This document shows, one piece after another, positions 17,310-25,899 of a stretch of DNA of 64,000 nucleotides. The translations under genes were made by a program, and so were the position numbers. The first letter of the stretch is position 1. Every line of letters begins with the position of its first letter. Origin of the DNA: Thermoplasmatota archaeon (GTDB lineage: Archaea > Thermoplasmatota > B47-G6 > B47-G6B > 47-G6); the NCBI GenBank assembly GCA_029258975.1, contig JAPDJS010000007.1:1-64000 (forward strand), written 5' to 3'. Under the pieces are notes generated by a model, which ran no database searches, was not told the origin of the DNA, and worked only from the letters and a program-made list of their open reading frames with translations.

Positions 17310-18281
17310 ATGGCGAAAAGGGATGTTATTTCAGTTCTCGACATTAGAGACATTTTCACAGAGCTTATTGAGCTAGCAGCGATTCTTAAACATTACCAAA
17401 AAACAGGTATTCCTCACAGGTTTTTAGAGGGTAAAACCTTAGCCATGATCTTTGAAAAACCTTCTACAAGGACTAGAGTCTCTTTTGAAGTAGGTATGGC
17501 TCAACTCGGTGGACATGCTTTGTATCTAAGCCCAAGAGATCTCCAACTCGGACGTGGAGAAACTATTGCAGATACTGCAAGAGTTCTTAGTAGATACGTT
17601 GATGCAATCATGTACAGAGCATTTAAGCGTGAAATGATGGAAGAGCTTGCAAAGCACAGTACAATTCCTGTGATTAATGGACTTGACAATAAGGAGCATC
17701 CATGTCAGATCCTCGCCGACATGATGACAATATGGGAAAAGAAAGACAGATTAAGAGGTCTTAAACTTGTCTTTATTGGAGATGGGAACAACGTAGCAAA
17801 CTCTTTGATGTTAGCCTCAGCATTCTTGGGAATAGACTTCACAATTGCTTGCCCAGAGGGATACGAGCCAGATAATGAATTATACTCCAAAGCAATAGAA
17901 ATCGCTAAAGAAACAGGTTCAAAAATAGAGATAGCGCGAGATCCCAAAGAAGCTGCTGAGGGTGCCGATGTACTCTACACAGACGTATGGGTCTCAATGG
18001 GAGATGAAGCAGAAGCGGAAATCAGGATGAAAAAGTTCCAGGGATATCAAATAAACAAAGAAATTGTAGAGGCCGCAAAAGACGACGTAATAGTCATGCA
18101 CTGTCTACCGGCTCACCGCGGGCTCGAAATCACAGACGATGTAATAGATGGTCCGCACTCTGTAGTATGGGATGAAGCCGAGAACAGACTTCATGCCCAA
18201 AAGGCCCTACTATTATGGCTTATAAGAGAAGACATAGCAAAAGAGCTCTTAAGAGCGTCTAAAATTAAAAAGATAGAGTAA
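17310..18281 (+). CDS. argF: Ornithine carbamoyltransferase
   Basis: 323 residues. The carbamoyl-phosphate loop STRTR is at 52-56, HPCQ at about 131 and HCLPAHRG near 263, the last being specific for ornithine rather than aspartate carbamoyltransferases. It makes citrulline from ornithine and carbamoyl phosphate in arginine synthesis. GAGGGATG precedes ATG 17310. Monocistronic: upstream genes are divergent and a T-rich terminator follows. No other arg genes are nearby. Confidence 0.97.
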   Translation: MAKRDVISVLDIRDIFTELIELAAILKHYQKTGIPHRFLEGKTLAMIFEKPSTRTRVSFEVGMAQLGGHALYLSPRDLQLGRGETIADTARVLSRYVDAIMYRAFKREMMEELAKHSTIPVINGLDNKEHPCQILADMMTIWEKKDRLRGLKLVFIGDGNNVANSLMLASAFLGIDFTIACPEGYEPDNELYSKAIEIAKETGSKIEIARDPKEAAEGADVLYTDVWVSMGDEAEAEIRMKKFQGYQINKEIVEAAKDDVIVMHCLPAHRGLEITDDVIDGPHSVVWDEAENRLHAQKALLLWLIREDIAKELLRASKIKKIE

Positions 18282-18288
18282 GACACCC

Positions 18289-18300
18289 TTTTCTTTTTTT
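18289..18300 (+). terminator. T-rich terminator after argF
   Basis: TTTTCTTTTTTT begins eight bases after the argF stop and separates it from the convergent aEF-1B gene; a run of this type is the normal archaeal termination signal. Confidence 0.6.
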
Positions 18301-18304
18301 AATT

Positions 18305-18565
18305 TTATACTAAAGAAACTTCTAGGACTTCTACGTTTTGGACTCCCTCAATTTTTGAAAGTTTTTCTACCTCTTGGTCAAGGATGCCTTCCTCGTCTGG
18401 AACTGTAAATATTGCCTCAACAACCTTTAAACCAAAAACAAATGGTTTAATTTCCGCATTCTTGAGTTTTTCTCCCAAGACTTCTTTTACTTTTTCTAAG
18501 ACTGTGTTCATGTCCACTTCAGTGGATTCGGGCATTACACGAACATGTACTGCTACATTTCCCAT
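18305..18565 (-). CDS. ef1b: Translation elongation factor aEF-1B (EF-1 beta)
   Basis: 86 residues, the usual archaeal length. It starts MGNVAVHVRVMPESTEVDMN and has 'IKPFVFGLKVVEAIFTVPDE' and a C-terminal 'VQNVEVLEVSLV', the ferredoxin-like fold of EF-1 beta nucleotide exchange domains. It reloads EF-1A with GTP. It follows a Zn-ribbon gene by 17 bases; the two are linked in many archaea. Confidence 0.95.
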   Translation of the reverse strand: MGNVAVHVRVMPESTEVDMNTVLEKVKEVLGEKLKNAEIKPFVFGLKVVEAIFTVPDEEGILDQEVEKLSKIEGVQNVEVLEVSLV

Positions 18566-18578
18566 TTAATCCCCTCCT

Positions 18579-18761
18579 TTAAGGTCCTACAAAGCCACAA
18601 TTAGGACAAACGTACGATCGGGATAGTGAGCGGCATCTTTTACATCTTGCAATTATAGCCTCGCCACAGTTAGGACAGTAGAAAACTGTTGAGCCTTTGT
18701 CTAGTGTGGTTCCACATGTTGTGCACACTCTAACCTGAAGCTTAAGTTTTCTTGAGTCCAT
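18579..18761 (-). CDS. Zn-ribbon RNA-binding protein (COG2888-like)
   Basis: 60 residues from ATG 18761, which has GGGGTGA six bases upstream; a GTG at 18770 is in frame but less likely. Four CxxC pairs (CTTC, CPNC, CKRC, CPNC) form two zinc ribbons. The family is an archaeal predicted RNA-binding protein of translation and commonly precedes aEF-1B as here. Molecular role not established. Confidence 0.88.
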   Translation of the reverse strand: MDSRKLKLQVRVCTTCGTTLDKGSTVFYCPNCGEAIIARCKRCRSLSRSYVCPNCGFVGP

Positions 18762-18869
18762 CTGAGTCACCCCTTAGATGATCTTAAATGGTGCTATAAC
18801 CAATAATCGAGGCTTCTTTAAAAGAATTTCTATAGATTAATTAGATGCTTGTCTTCACATTTCACTTTT

Positions 18870-18891
18870 GTGATGAATATATTTTCATCAC
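18870..18891 (-). terminator. Hairpin just after the GPN GTPase stop
   Basis: GTGATGAA and TTCATCAC form a perfect 8-base-pair stem with a 6-base AT loop, immediately after the last codon of the minus-strand operon. There is no T-run after it, so it may be an RNA 3' end stabiliser rather than a classic terminator. Confidence 0.4.
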
Positions 18892-19703
18892 TAAGGTTCA
18901 AAATCGATATCTCGTCTTCCAGTAACTATGTCTTCCCCTCCCATTGGAACAAGCTGAATTTCGTAGTAAATCTCTGGAAATCCTTCCTGCGTAATTGCAG
19001 ATGTTGGAATTATCTTTATTGCTCCTTCTATTTCTGAGATTACTCTATATATCTCTATTCCGAGAGTAGTGTAAACTCCCTCCTTTTCTTGCATAATATC
19101 ATCGAAAATACTGTCCCAATCATCAATGTATCTCAATATCCTCTCCTTCTCAGATCCAGAAAGCAAATCCATCTTGTTCATAACAAATGTCGTTGGATAT
19201 GGTATCCTGAAGTGGACAGACAAAGCCAGCAATATTTGGGAGACAAACCCGGAAGAGCTACGGGACAAGAAGGGATCCATTATGAAAATTATGTGTGAAT
19301 ATGTGGGCTCCAAATATCTAACAATTGCCGGACCCCAGGGCCTATACGCAAAAAGCTCTATTTGTCCAGGCGTGTCTATCAGTACGTAATCTGTGCTAAT
19401 TTTATCAAGTGTTTCTTTAATTTCCGAAATATAGTTTATTATTAAGTCTGCTGCAATAATCTGAGCACCGTTCGGACCTAATCCATATTTTTTCATCACA
19501 TCCCAAGTACTTATATAATCTCGAACATCTACTTCAGGTTCATATGGTAAATCCTCTGCTCCAGGGTCTAAATTAACTAATACGGTATCTATATCGTTTT
19601 TTTCACACCATTCGCTAAATGATTCTGCCATCGTACTTTTCCCAGCTCCAGCAGGACCTAAGAAATATATAAAGATTTTAGGATGAGTCACCTTGGACAC
19701 CAT
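18891..19703 (-). CDS. GPN-loop GTPase
   Basis: 270 residues. P-loop GPAGAGKST is at 16-24, the family-defining Gly-Pro-Asn loop (GLGPNG) at about 76-81, 'DTPGQIELF' as switch 2 and 'NKMD' for guanine specificity. Archaeal members are homologues of eukaryotic Npa3/XAB1, which help assemble RNA polymerase II; the archaeal role is not settled. It overlaps the pyrE 3' end by 26 bases and is the last gene of the five-gene operon. Confidence 0.93.
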   Translation of the reverse strand: MVSKVTHPKIFIYFLGPAGAGKSTMAESFSEWCEKNDIDTVLVNLDPGAEDLPYEPEVDVRDYISTWDVMKKYGLGPNGAQIIAADLIINYISEIKETLDKISTDYVLIDTPGQIELFAYRPWGPAIVRYLEPTYSHIIFIMDPFLSRSSSGFVSQILLALSVHFRIPYPTTFVMNKMDLLSGSEKERILRYIDDWDSIFDDIMQEKEGVYTTLGIEIYRVISEIEGAIKIIPTSAITQEGFPEIYYEIQLVPMGGEDIVTGRRDIDFEP

Positions 19704-20220
19704 TCCTTTTTATTTCACTTATCCTTAATATGGGCTCGAAGATTATATTTCTCCTAGCAATATTCTCTGCAGCGCCTTCTTCCCTATCTACAACACAAAC
19801 GATTTTTTCTACAGTTAGTCCCAAAGAAGTCAATAAATCTGCTACTTCCAAAGCTGAGCTTCCTGTTGTAGTAACATCCTCTACTATTACCACTCTTTGT
19901 CCCTTCTCAAAATTGCCAATAACTCTTTCCCTAACACCATACTCCTTCTCTTTTTTCCTAATAATTAAGTAAGGAATACCAGCAATGATTGATGCCGCAG
20001 CCATAAGAGGTACCGCCCCTAGTTCTATGCCCGCCATAATGTCGTATCCGGAAACTTTCTTATAAAGCTCCTCCCCTATAAGCTTTAAAACATCTGGAAA
20101 CGTGGACGCATATTTTATGTCCACATAATAATTACTCACCCTTCCAGACTTTAAAACGAAAGTTCCAAAACGAATGGCACCAATCTCTATGAGTTTCTTT
20201 GACAAAATTTCCTTTGACAT
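19678..20220 (-). CDS. pyrE: Orotate phosphoribosyltransferase
   Basis: 180 residues from ATG 20220 (start MSKEILSKKLIEIGAIRFGT); the frame extends upstream to 20340 but that part overlaps carS. The PRPP-binding loop 'VVIVEDVTTTGSS' and 'GVRERVIGNFEKG' are present, as is the 'SGRVSNYYVDIKYA' substrate loop. It converts orotate and PRPP to OMP in UMP synthesis. The carS stop and pyrE start share a base (TAATG), showing translational coupling. Confidence 0.95.
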   Translation of the reverse strand: MSKEILSKKLIEIGAIRFGTFVLKSGRVSNYYVDIKYASTFPDVLKLIGEELYKKVSGYDIMAGIELGAVPLMAAASIIAGIPYLIIRKKEKEYGVRERVIGNFEKGQRVVIVEDVTTTGSSALEVADLLTSLGLTVEKIVCVVDREEGAAENIARRNIIFEPILRISEIKRNGVQGDSS

Positions 20221-20780
20221 TACCAAGGCACCTCTTTTTTCCCTAACACATAAGCCAAATAATTCGTACCAAGATGAAGTGGTGGTGTAATTAAATATGC
20301 CAATAGAACTCTTGTTGGCGTCAACCACAATAACGACCATCCCCTATAAAAGATATATGCAAAGAAAATAAAGGAAATTACGAAGTCTAATTGATCTGCA
20401 ACTGGTACGTTATAACCCCTTGGTAAATTAAGCCTTCTTTTTATGAAAGACTCGAATAAGTCTCCTAACAAGGCAAAAAAACCAAAAGAAAAGCCCATAA
20501 CAACAGCGTTCAGGAATTCCACATCATAATATGGTCCAATAGGTTTAATATGCTCTATCAACGACTGAACCAATAAACATATAGAAGCCAAAAGAGAGGC
20601 AAAAAACAACCCCCGCCATGTTTTGCCGTCACCGAATATTCTTTTTCCATCAATAAAATTCCTTCCAAAATCTATAGGTGTCCCTCCTCCCACAAGAACA
20701 GCTAATCCATTAGCTGTGTATGGAGGTAGTAAAATCCATATCACTAAAAAAATTTCTTTTAGAGCTTCCAAGAAATCCAT
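20220..20780 (-). CDS. carS: CDP-archaeol synthase (CarS, formerly DUF46)
   Basis: 186 residues with about five membrane helices. The cytoplasmic motif 'GGGTPIDFGRNFIDGKRIFG' followed by 'DGKTWRG' and the later 'DLFESFIKRRLNLPRG' are those of CarS. It transfers CMP from CTP to unsaturated archaetidic acid (digeranylgeranylglyceryl phosphate), giving the activated precursor of all archaeal polar lipids. The presence of this gene is strong evidence for an archaeon. Co-transcribed with the upstream PHI gene (6-base gap). Confidence 0.95.
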   Translation of the reverse strand: MDFLEALKEIFLVIWILLPPYTANGLAVLVGGGTPIDFGRNFIDGKRIFGDGKTWRGLFFASLLASICLLVQSLIEHIKPIGPYYDVEFLNAVVMGFSFGFFALLGDLFESFIKRRLNLPRGYNVPVADQLDFVISFIFFAYIFYRGWSLLWLTPTRVLLAYLITPPLHLGTNYLAYVLGKKEVPW

Positions 20781-20786
20781 TTTGAT

Positions 20787-21353
20787 TCACTCCAAAGAGG
20801 AGTGTCTTCTCTTCATAGTGTATTCGCTTTCTCCCAAGGTGTCCATTATGTATGCAACAAGTGCGTCCAGAAATATCAGCACACTGTCTTCAAAAAGAGT
20901 TCCCATTGGCGCATATTTTGGCTTTAGCTCGTCTGTTTCCACTGGCAAATAAATTAAAGTATCAGCAAGCTTTGAAAGTTCTGACTCTTTATTTGAAGTA
21001 ATAGCTACCAAATGGGCTCCTATTTTTTTAGCAATTTTAGCTAAACGAACAACAGAGCTTGTAGATCCACTACCCGAGACTAGAATAAAAACATCACTTC
21101 TAGTTAGAGGATAGGTAATTGTTTCGTCCAGTACTATCACATCTAACCCCAAATGAACAAGACGCATTGCAAATGCTTTCGAAACAAGCCCACTTCGACC
21201 CATTCCATAAACATGAATCTTTCTTGCTTTAAGTAACGTATTAACAAGTTCCTCTACCGAATTTTCTTCTAGTGCTTTTTCGATTTGTACCTTTATTTTT
21301 TCAGTTAAGTAGTTGACTACATCTCTAATGAAGTCCTTTGATTTACACTGCAA
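20787..21353 (-). CDS. 6-phospho-3-hexuloisomerase (SIS domain)
   Basis: 188 residues. The SIS motifs 'YGMGRSGLVSKAFAMRLVHL' and 'ILVSGSGSTSSVV' and the C-terminal 'APMGTLFEDSVLIFLDA' are those of PHI. In archaea PHI works in the ribulose monophosphate route, usually run in reverse to make ribulose-5-phosphate and formaldehyde from fructose-6-phosphate. The partner hexulose-6-phosphate synthase is not in the window. It overlaps the upstream TIM-barrel gene by 11 bases. Confidence 0.88.
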   Translation of the reverse strand: MQCKSKDFIRDVVNYLTEKIKVQIEKALEENSVEELVNTLLKARKIHVYGMGRSGLVSKAFAMRLVHLGLDVIVLDETITYPLTRSDVFILVSGSGSTSSVVRLAKIAKKIGAHLVAITSNKESELSKLADTLIYLPVETDELKPKYAPMGTLFEDSVLIFLDALVAYIMDTLGESEYTMKRRHSSLE

Positions 21354-22281
21354 GGTTTGTCGCCTCCCTAAGCCTCATGATGAAATATTTCGCATCATGT
21401 TCTAGGAGGGGCGAATCTATAAGTACGTAAATTTCTACGTTTTTATACGTTTTAGCAAAAAGTTCAATGGCCCTGGCAACAACATCTACGGGGGGTTGAT
21501 TTATGCTTAAGGCCCCGTGAAACTTTTCGTTTCCATTTTCGTGTTCGATGCCACTAATTTTAATATATACGAAATCCTTAACATTTGATCTCTCGTAGAA
21601 ATACTTTATTGGCTCAAAAAACTCTTTTTCTGTCCTTAGTTGTCCGCCCACAAGGGCATAATAATGGGCCAAATTAATTACTGGAAATGAATTCTCGATA
21701 CGTTCTAATGCTTTTCTTAATTCGGCTGAAATGCCCAAAACATCTCTTTTTCCTGGGATTTCGATACCTAAATACTGAGAATCATCTAAAAGATCTCTTA
21801 TCTCTCTAAGTCTAGTTATACTTTTGTCTAGAGCTTCTTCTCTGTTTTTCCCAGCGTAACCCAATAGGGTAATTAAGCCTCTAGCTTCTATCATTCTTGC
21901 AAATGTAGCAGCTTTTTCCAAGGCTTCTATTGTGAATTCCTCTGCTTCCTTTGATGAGACAAAATCCACGTACTTGGATCCATGAATCCACAGATGAATT
22001 CTCTTCTTTTTAATTGTATTCCTACTTATCGTCTTAAAATATTCACCAACTTTCTGCAGATATTCTTCTTCACTAGAAAGATCTTCAGGGCTTACTTTAA
22101 TCCTTTTAGAAAGAAGTTCTATATCAGTATATGATTCATTAAAGGGTAATTCAAGAACTCTAAGAGAGTACTCTTTCATTTTATCTGCACAGTCAGTTAA
22201 AAGGCGTTCTATGTTTTCGCTGCCCCTTGTCTGAGCTCCGAGGGGTATATTCGATATCCCGACAAATACTTTTTTTCTCAT
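21343..22281 (-). CDS. TIM-barrel protein of the endonuclease IV / xylose isomerase-like type
   Basis: 312 residues. Metal-ligand-like positions appear in the expected order: H in 'RIHLWIHGSKY', E in 'YLGIEIPGK', H in 'VINLAHYYAL', 'KISGIEHENGNEKFHG' and D in 'YVLIDSPLLEHD'. This resembles archaeal endonuclease IV-like proteins, which may be DNA repair AP endonucleases or sugar isomerases. First gene of the operon with PHI, carS, pyrE and the GPN GTPase, so a sugar-phosphate role is possible. Family assignment is by pattern only. Confidence 0.7.
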   Translation of the reverse strand: MRKKVFVGISNIPLGAQTRGSENIERLLTDCADKMKEYSLRVLELPFNESYTDIELLSKRIKVSPEDLSSEEEYLQKVGEYFKTISRNTIKKKRIHLWIHGSKYVDFVSSKEAEEFTIEALEKAATFARMIEARGLITLLGYAGKNREEALDKSITRLREIRDLLDDSQYLGIEIPGKRDVLGISAELRKALERIENSFPVINLAHYYALVGGQLRTEKEFFEPIKYFYERSNVKDFVYIKISGIEHENGNEKFHGALSINQPPVDVVARAIELFAKTYKNVEIYVLIDSPLLEHDAKYFIMRLREATNLAV

Positions 22282-22611
22282 TTGGTGGTACCTCCTTAAT
22301 AAATTCCCTAAATAACTTTCGTGAAATAATTAAAACATGAACATATTCTCTTGATCCGATTTCACTATATTTTACTCAAGGATGATTTATAAAAATGTCC
22401 TTTCAATGGAAAAATCTAGTGTTGGACTATTTTTTCATATAAAATTTATCAATGTCCTGAGTGTTATATTTATTTCAATTTTTAAGCTCTTATCTCCAAG
22501 ATTTTTACTCTAAAGATCAAAAAGAGGCTATATGAGTTTTATTCTGATTAAACATGAATGTAGAAGAGGTATTTTCAAACTCACAGTGATTCATTCAAAT
22601 TTTCTTTTTTA
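22282..22611. other. Intergenic region, AT-rich
   Basis: 330 bases between the TIM-barrel operon promoter and the rps17e 3' end. On the minus strand a TATA-like TTTTATAAATC (near 22390) may drive the operon. ATGTCCT occurs twice (near 22399 and 22454). The only longer open frame is antisense to rps17e and looks spurious. I see nothing else. Confidence 0.5.
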
Positions 22612-22833
22612 TTACAATGACATCATAGACTCTAAGGTCTTCTTCTTTCTTTCCTTATTTACCAACCTCGTAATATATCCGGCTATAGTATTCCTTACAA
22701 ACTTACTTTCCGTCTTAATGAGTTTCTCAACAACCTTTTTGTTGTGATCAAAGTCGCCCGTAAAGAGTTCCCTATACTTTTCGTATAACTCTCTAGCTGT
22801 CTTCTTGATAAATGCAGGTTTAACAGCTCCCAT
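22612..22833 (-). CDS. rps17e: Ribosomal protein eS17
   Basis: 73 residues. '[20 protein letters not shown]', then [15 protein letters not shown] and '[15 protein letters not shown]' are the signature of archaeal/eukaryotic S17e. I chose ATG 22833, preceded by GAGGAGGAT, over an in-frame ATG six bases upstream. A minus-strand TATA (22891-22900) lies 58 bases before the start. Slightly longer C-terminal tail than usual (basic, then LESMMSL). Monocistronic small-subunit protein. Confidence 0.93.
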   Translation of the reverse strand: MGAVKPAFIKKTARELYEKYRELFTGDFDHNKKVVEKLIKTESKFVRNTIAGYITRLVNKERKKKTLESMMSL

Positions 22834-23345
22834 GATCATCCTCCTCTAGTCCCGTTATTCTGAGTTTTCATGAATAGGAATTAGATCTATTATATAAAGT
22901 TTTAGTAGGGGGCAATAGTCTACTCACCCTGCCGAAGTACAAGAATTTCTATAAAGGGCTTGCGCATTCACAGAGTAAACCCAAAAATTGTTAGGTATTA
23001 ACTAACACCCTACTAAACTTAACTAAACCTTACCTGTGTCGTTTAAGAAGGAGAGAAACTATATTTATCACTTACATCGTTCCCAAAGAGAAGACCAAGT
23101 TTTAAAATATAATGTTTTCGCACAGAAAAAAATATGAATACAACAATAATAAATGATTAGGAATATAAAACCGAGAGAGTCTTTCACCCGAATTGGCGTA
23201 CCTTTTAAGGGAGAGTTTTTATTTAGTTAGCAACAATAAACTGTGAGTAAATTCCATAGGAAGTACATTTTAGATGGCTCCAAAGATATGGAAGGCGTAT
23301 GTTGCCTACCAATATGTGATGGGAAATTCCTGGGAGGTGTAGTAG
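22834..23345. other. Intergenic region with divergent promoters
   Basis: About 510 bases. ACTTTATATA on the minus strand (22891-22900) is the rps17e TATA box. Around 22991-23040 are repeats of ACTAA/TTAG, including TTAGGTATTAACTAA, which loosely resembles the DtxR-type half-sites. A 22-codon frame at 23274-23342 precedes the CBS gene; I do not consider it a gene. No RNA gene or element was recognised. Confidence 0.45.
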
Positions 23346-24191
23346 TTGCGTGTTAGTGATGTAATGACTAGAGATCCAATTTACGTCGAAGTTCCCGGAT
23401 CTCGAGATGAAGTAATCAAATTAATTATGAAATATAAGTACTCTGGATATCCTGTCGTAGATCGCAATACAAAAAAGCTTGTGGGCATAATCACAAGGAA
23501 AGATCTTTTAAATAATCCTGGAGAAGATCAAATAGCTCTTCTCATGACTTCAAATCCTATTACCGCTTCTCCTAGAGAAAGTCTAAAAAGTGCTGCCAAG
23601 AAGATGTATCAGAACAATATTCACAGATTACCCGTAGTAGATTCTCAAGGAAGTCTTGTGGGAATAATTACTGATAGAGATGTTATTAGATATCTTGTTG
23701 AGAAAAAAGTCGAGGTACCAGTTATTGACTACATGAAGAGTCCTTGTTACCCTGTATATTGGGAAACTCCCGCAAACGTCCTTATGGAAATTGTGCGAGT
23801 TTCAAAAATTTACGCTTTTCCTGTCATCGACGATAATGGCGATCTGGTCGGAATAGTGACTGATAGAGACCTATTTTCAGAAGCCGAGATACATGATATA
23901 ATAATTGGAGAGAAAAGTATTGAAAGTGACGAGGACTCATGGACTTGGGAGGGTATAAGGAACGTGTTGCCCTTTTACTATATTACACAGCAGCTTACAT
24001 TGCCCAAGAAGCCTATAAAAGAGCTCATGGTAAAAGACGTAAGAACGGTCTTTTTCAAGACGTCAATCTGGGAAGCTGCTGAAAAGATGATCCAATACGA
24101 CATTGATCAAATGCCAGTAGTTGATCATCATGAGAGACTTATAGGAATGATAACCATTCATGATCTCCTTTATGCAGTAACAAAACACTAA
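23346..24191 (+). CDS. Protein with four CBS domains
   Basis: 281 residues made entirely of two CBS pairs: start 'VSDVMTRDPIYVEV', then 'LLMTSNPITASPRESL', 'DYMKSPCYPVYWETP' and 'ELMVKDVRTVFFKTS', each followed by the 'PVVD...LVGIIT..D' half. CBS pairs bind adenosine ligands such as AMP, ATP or SAM and act as energy sensors. The start is TTG at 23346, directly preceded by a strong GGGAGGTG. Followed after a short gap by the GlyRS gene, probably the same transcript. No catalytic domain. Confidence 0.92.
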   Translation: MRVSDVMTRDPIYVEVPGSRDEVIKLIMKYKYSGYPVVDRNTKKLVGIITRKDLLNNPGEDQIALLMTSNPITASPRESLKSAAKKMYQNNIHRLPVVDSQGSLVGIITDRDVIRYLVEKKVEVPVIDYMKSPCYPVYWETPANVLMEIVRVSKIYAFPVIDDNGDLVGIVTDRDLFSEAEIHDIIIGEKSIESDEDSWTWEGIRNVLPFYYITQQLTLPKKPIKELMVKDVRTVFFKTSIWEAAEKMIQYDIDQMPVVDHHERLIGMITIHDLLYAVTKH

Positions 24192-24212
24192 CACCACTTC
24201 TTGGTGAAAACT

Positions 24213-25898
24213 ATGGGCGATATTTACGACGAAATAATGTCACTTAGTAAAAGAAGGGGGATCGTGTATCCTTCTTTCGAAATTTATGGGGGCGTTGCGG
24301 GTTTCTATAGTTACGGGCCCATTGGTACCTTGCTGAAAGAGAATATTCTGGACGTTTGGAAGAAGTTTTATGTAGTAAGAGAGGGTTGCCTACTAATCGA
24401 TACTCCTAATGTTGTCCCATACCAAGTTTTAAAGGCTTCTGGTCATGTAGATAGATTTACTGACATTCTTATTGAATGTCCCAAGTGTGGATCGAAATAT
24501 CGTGCAGATAAACTCATAGAGGAGCAAGGACTTGACTCTTCAAACCTTACGATGGAGAAAATTATCCAAATTGTAAATTCCGGGAGTCTAAAATGCCCAT
24601 CATGTGGAGCTCCGCTCGAAAATCCTCGGGAAGTTAACCTTATGTTTAGGACTGAGATCGGTTTCGGAAATGTTATTAAGGCTTTTTTAAGACCAGAGAC
24701 TGCACAAGGCATTTTTGTTGAATTTAACATCCTCTACAACGTAAATAAGAAGAGATTACCTATGGGTGTTGCTCAAATAGGCAGAGGGTTTAGAAATGAG
24801 ATTTCTCCGAGACAGGGCGTAATAAGGCTTAGAGAGTTTAACATGGCAGAAGTTGAAGTGTTTTTTGATCCAGAACAAGATGATCATCCTAGATTTAATG
24901 ACTTGAAAAACGAAAAAATTAGAGCCCTCACAAAGGATGATAAAGAAGTATATGATACTGTGGAGAGCCTATACTCTTCAGGAATAATAAAAGGCAGACT
25001 ACTCGCATATTACATTGCACTTACAAAAAGGCTCTTAGTAGATCTTGGTATTAATGAAGATAAGCTCAGATTTAGACAACACAAAGATTTTGAGCTTGCA
25101 CACTACGCTAAAGACTGCTGGGACGCTGAGGTTTACCTTGAGCGCTTTGGATGGACAGAAATTGTGGGTATAGCTAACAGAAGCTCATATGACCTTACAG
25201 CTCATTCTAAAGCCTCTGGAATTGAGCTTGTGGCATATAGAGCGTTAAAAACTCCTAAAAAAGTAAAAGAAACCGTAGTAGAACTTAACTACAAGATTTT
25301 GGGACCCCTTCTAAAGGGAGATTTAAAAAAGGTTGAAGAGGCTCTAAACGTCGGATCCTACACTACTCAGGGAAAAGAAATTATAGTAAAAGTGGGAAAC
25401 AAAGAATATAGAATTCCTGAGAGCTCTGTCAATTTCAAAGAGGTAGAGAGGACCGTGATGGTAGAAAAATTCATTCCTTGGGTTGTCGAGCCATCTTATG
25501 GTATAGATAGAATATTATACACGATTCTTGAGCATAACTACGTTAAGGATGAGCGTGGGTATTCTTATTTAAGGCTCAAGCCGTATATTGCTCCCATTAA
25601 GGTAGGGGTATTCCCGCTCATAGCGAAAGAACCTTTAACTACTATAGCAAAAGAAATTTATCATAAATTCATAGCAGAAGGTATCGTTGCATATTATGAC
25701 GAAGCAGACTCTATCGGTAGAAGATATGCGAGAATGGATGAAATTGGTACACCATATTGTATTACTATAGATCATCAAACAACAGAGGATAGTACTGTGA
25801 CCATAAGAGACAGAGATACCAGGAAGCAAGAGAGGTTAAAAATAGAAGATGCAATAAAATACGTAAAAGAGAGAGTAAGTTACAGGTTTAATTTTTAA
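24213..25898 (+). CDS. glyS: Glycyl-tRNA synthetase (class II, eukaryote-archaeal type)
   Basis: 561 residues. The start region 'KRRGIVYPSFEIYGGVAGFY' and 'YSYGPIG' is the archaeal GlyRS signature; class II motif 2 is 'RGFRNEISPR', motif 3 is 'EPSYGIDR', and a C-terminal anticodon-binding domain follows. Two Cys pairs (CPKC, CPSC) in the insert probably bind zinc. ATG 24213 is chosen behind GGTGA rather than the GTG at 24201. It charges tRNA-Gly. Stop codon nearly abuts the convergent acyl-CoA synthetase gene. Confidence 0.97.
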   Translation: MGDIYDEIMSLSKRRGIVYPSFEIYGGVAGFYSYGPIGTLLKENILDVWKKFYVVREGCLLIDTPNVVPYQVLKASGHVDRFTDILIECPKCGSKYRADKLIEEQGLDSSNLTMEKIIQIVNSGSLKCPSCGAPLENPREVNLMFRTEIGFGNVIKAFLRPETAQGIFVEFNILYNVNKKRLPMGVAQIGRGFRNEISPRQGVIRLREFNMAEVEVFFDPEQDDHPRFNDLKNEKIRALTKDDKEVYDTVESLYSSGIIKGRLLAYYIALTKRLLVDLGINEDKLRFRQHKDFELAHYAKDCWDAEVYLERFGWTEIVGIANRSSYDLTAHSKASGIELVAYRALKTPKKVKETVVELNYKILGPLLKGDLKKVEEALNVGSYTTQGKEIIVKVGNKEYRIPESSVNFKEVERTVMVEKFIPWVVEPSYGIDRILYTILEHNYVKDERGYSYLRLKPYIAPIKVGVFPLIAKEPLTTIAKEIYHKFIAEGIVAYYDEADSIGRRYARMDEIGTPYCITIDHQTTEDSTVTIRDRDTRKQERLKIEDAIKYVKERVSYRFNF

Positions 25899-25899
25899 C

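Noticed and set aside
22532..22747. 71-codon plus-strand frame before the CBS gene
   Set aside because: Antisense to rps17e, Phe/Ile-rich AT-type translation, no ribosome site.
23274..23342. 22-codon frame just upstream of the CBS gene
   Set aside because: Too short to judge, no homologue and no ribosome site; could only be a leader peptide by speculation.
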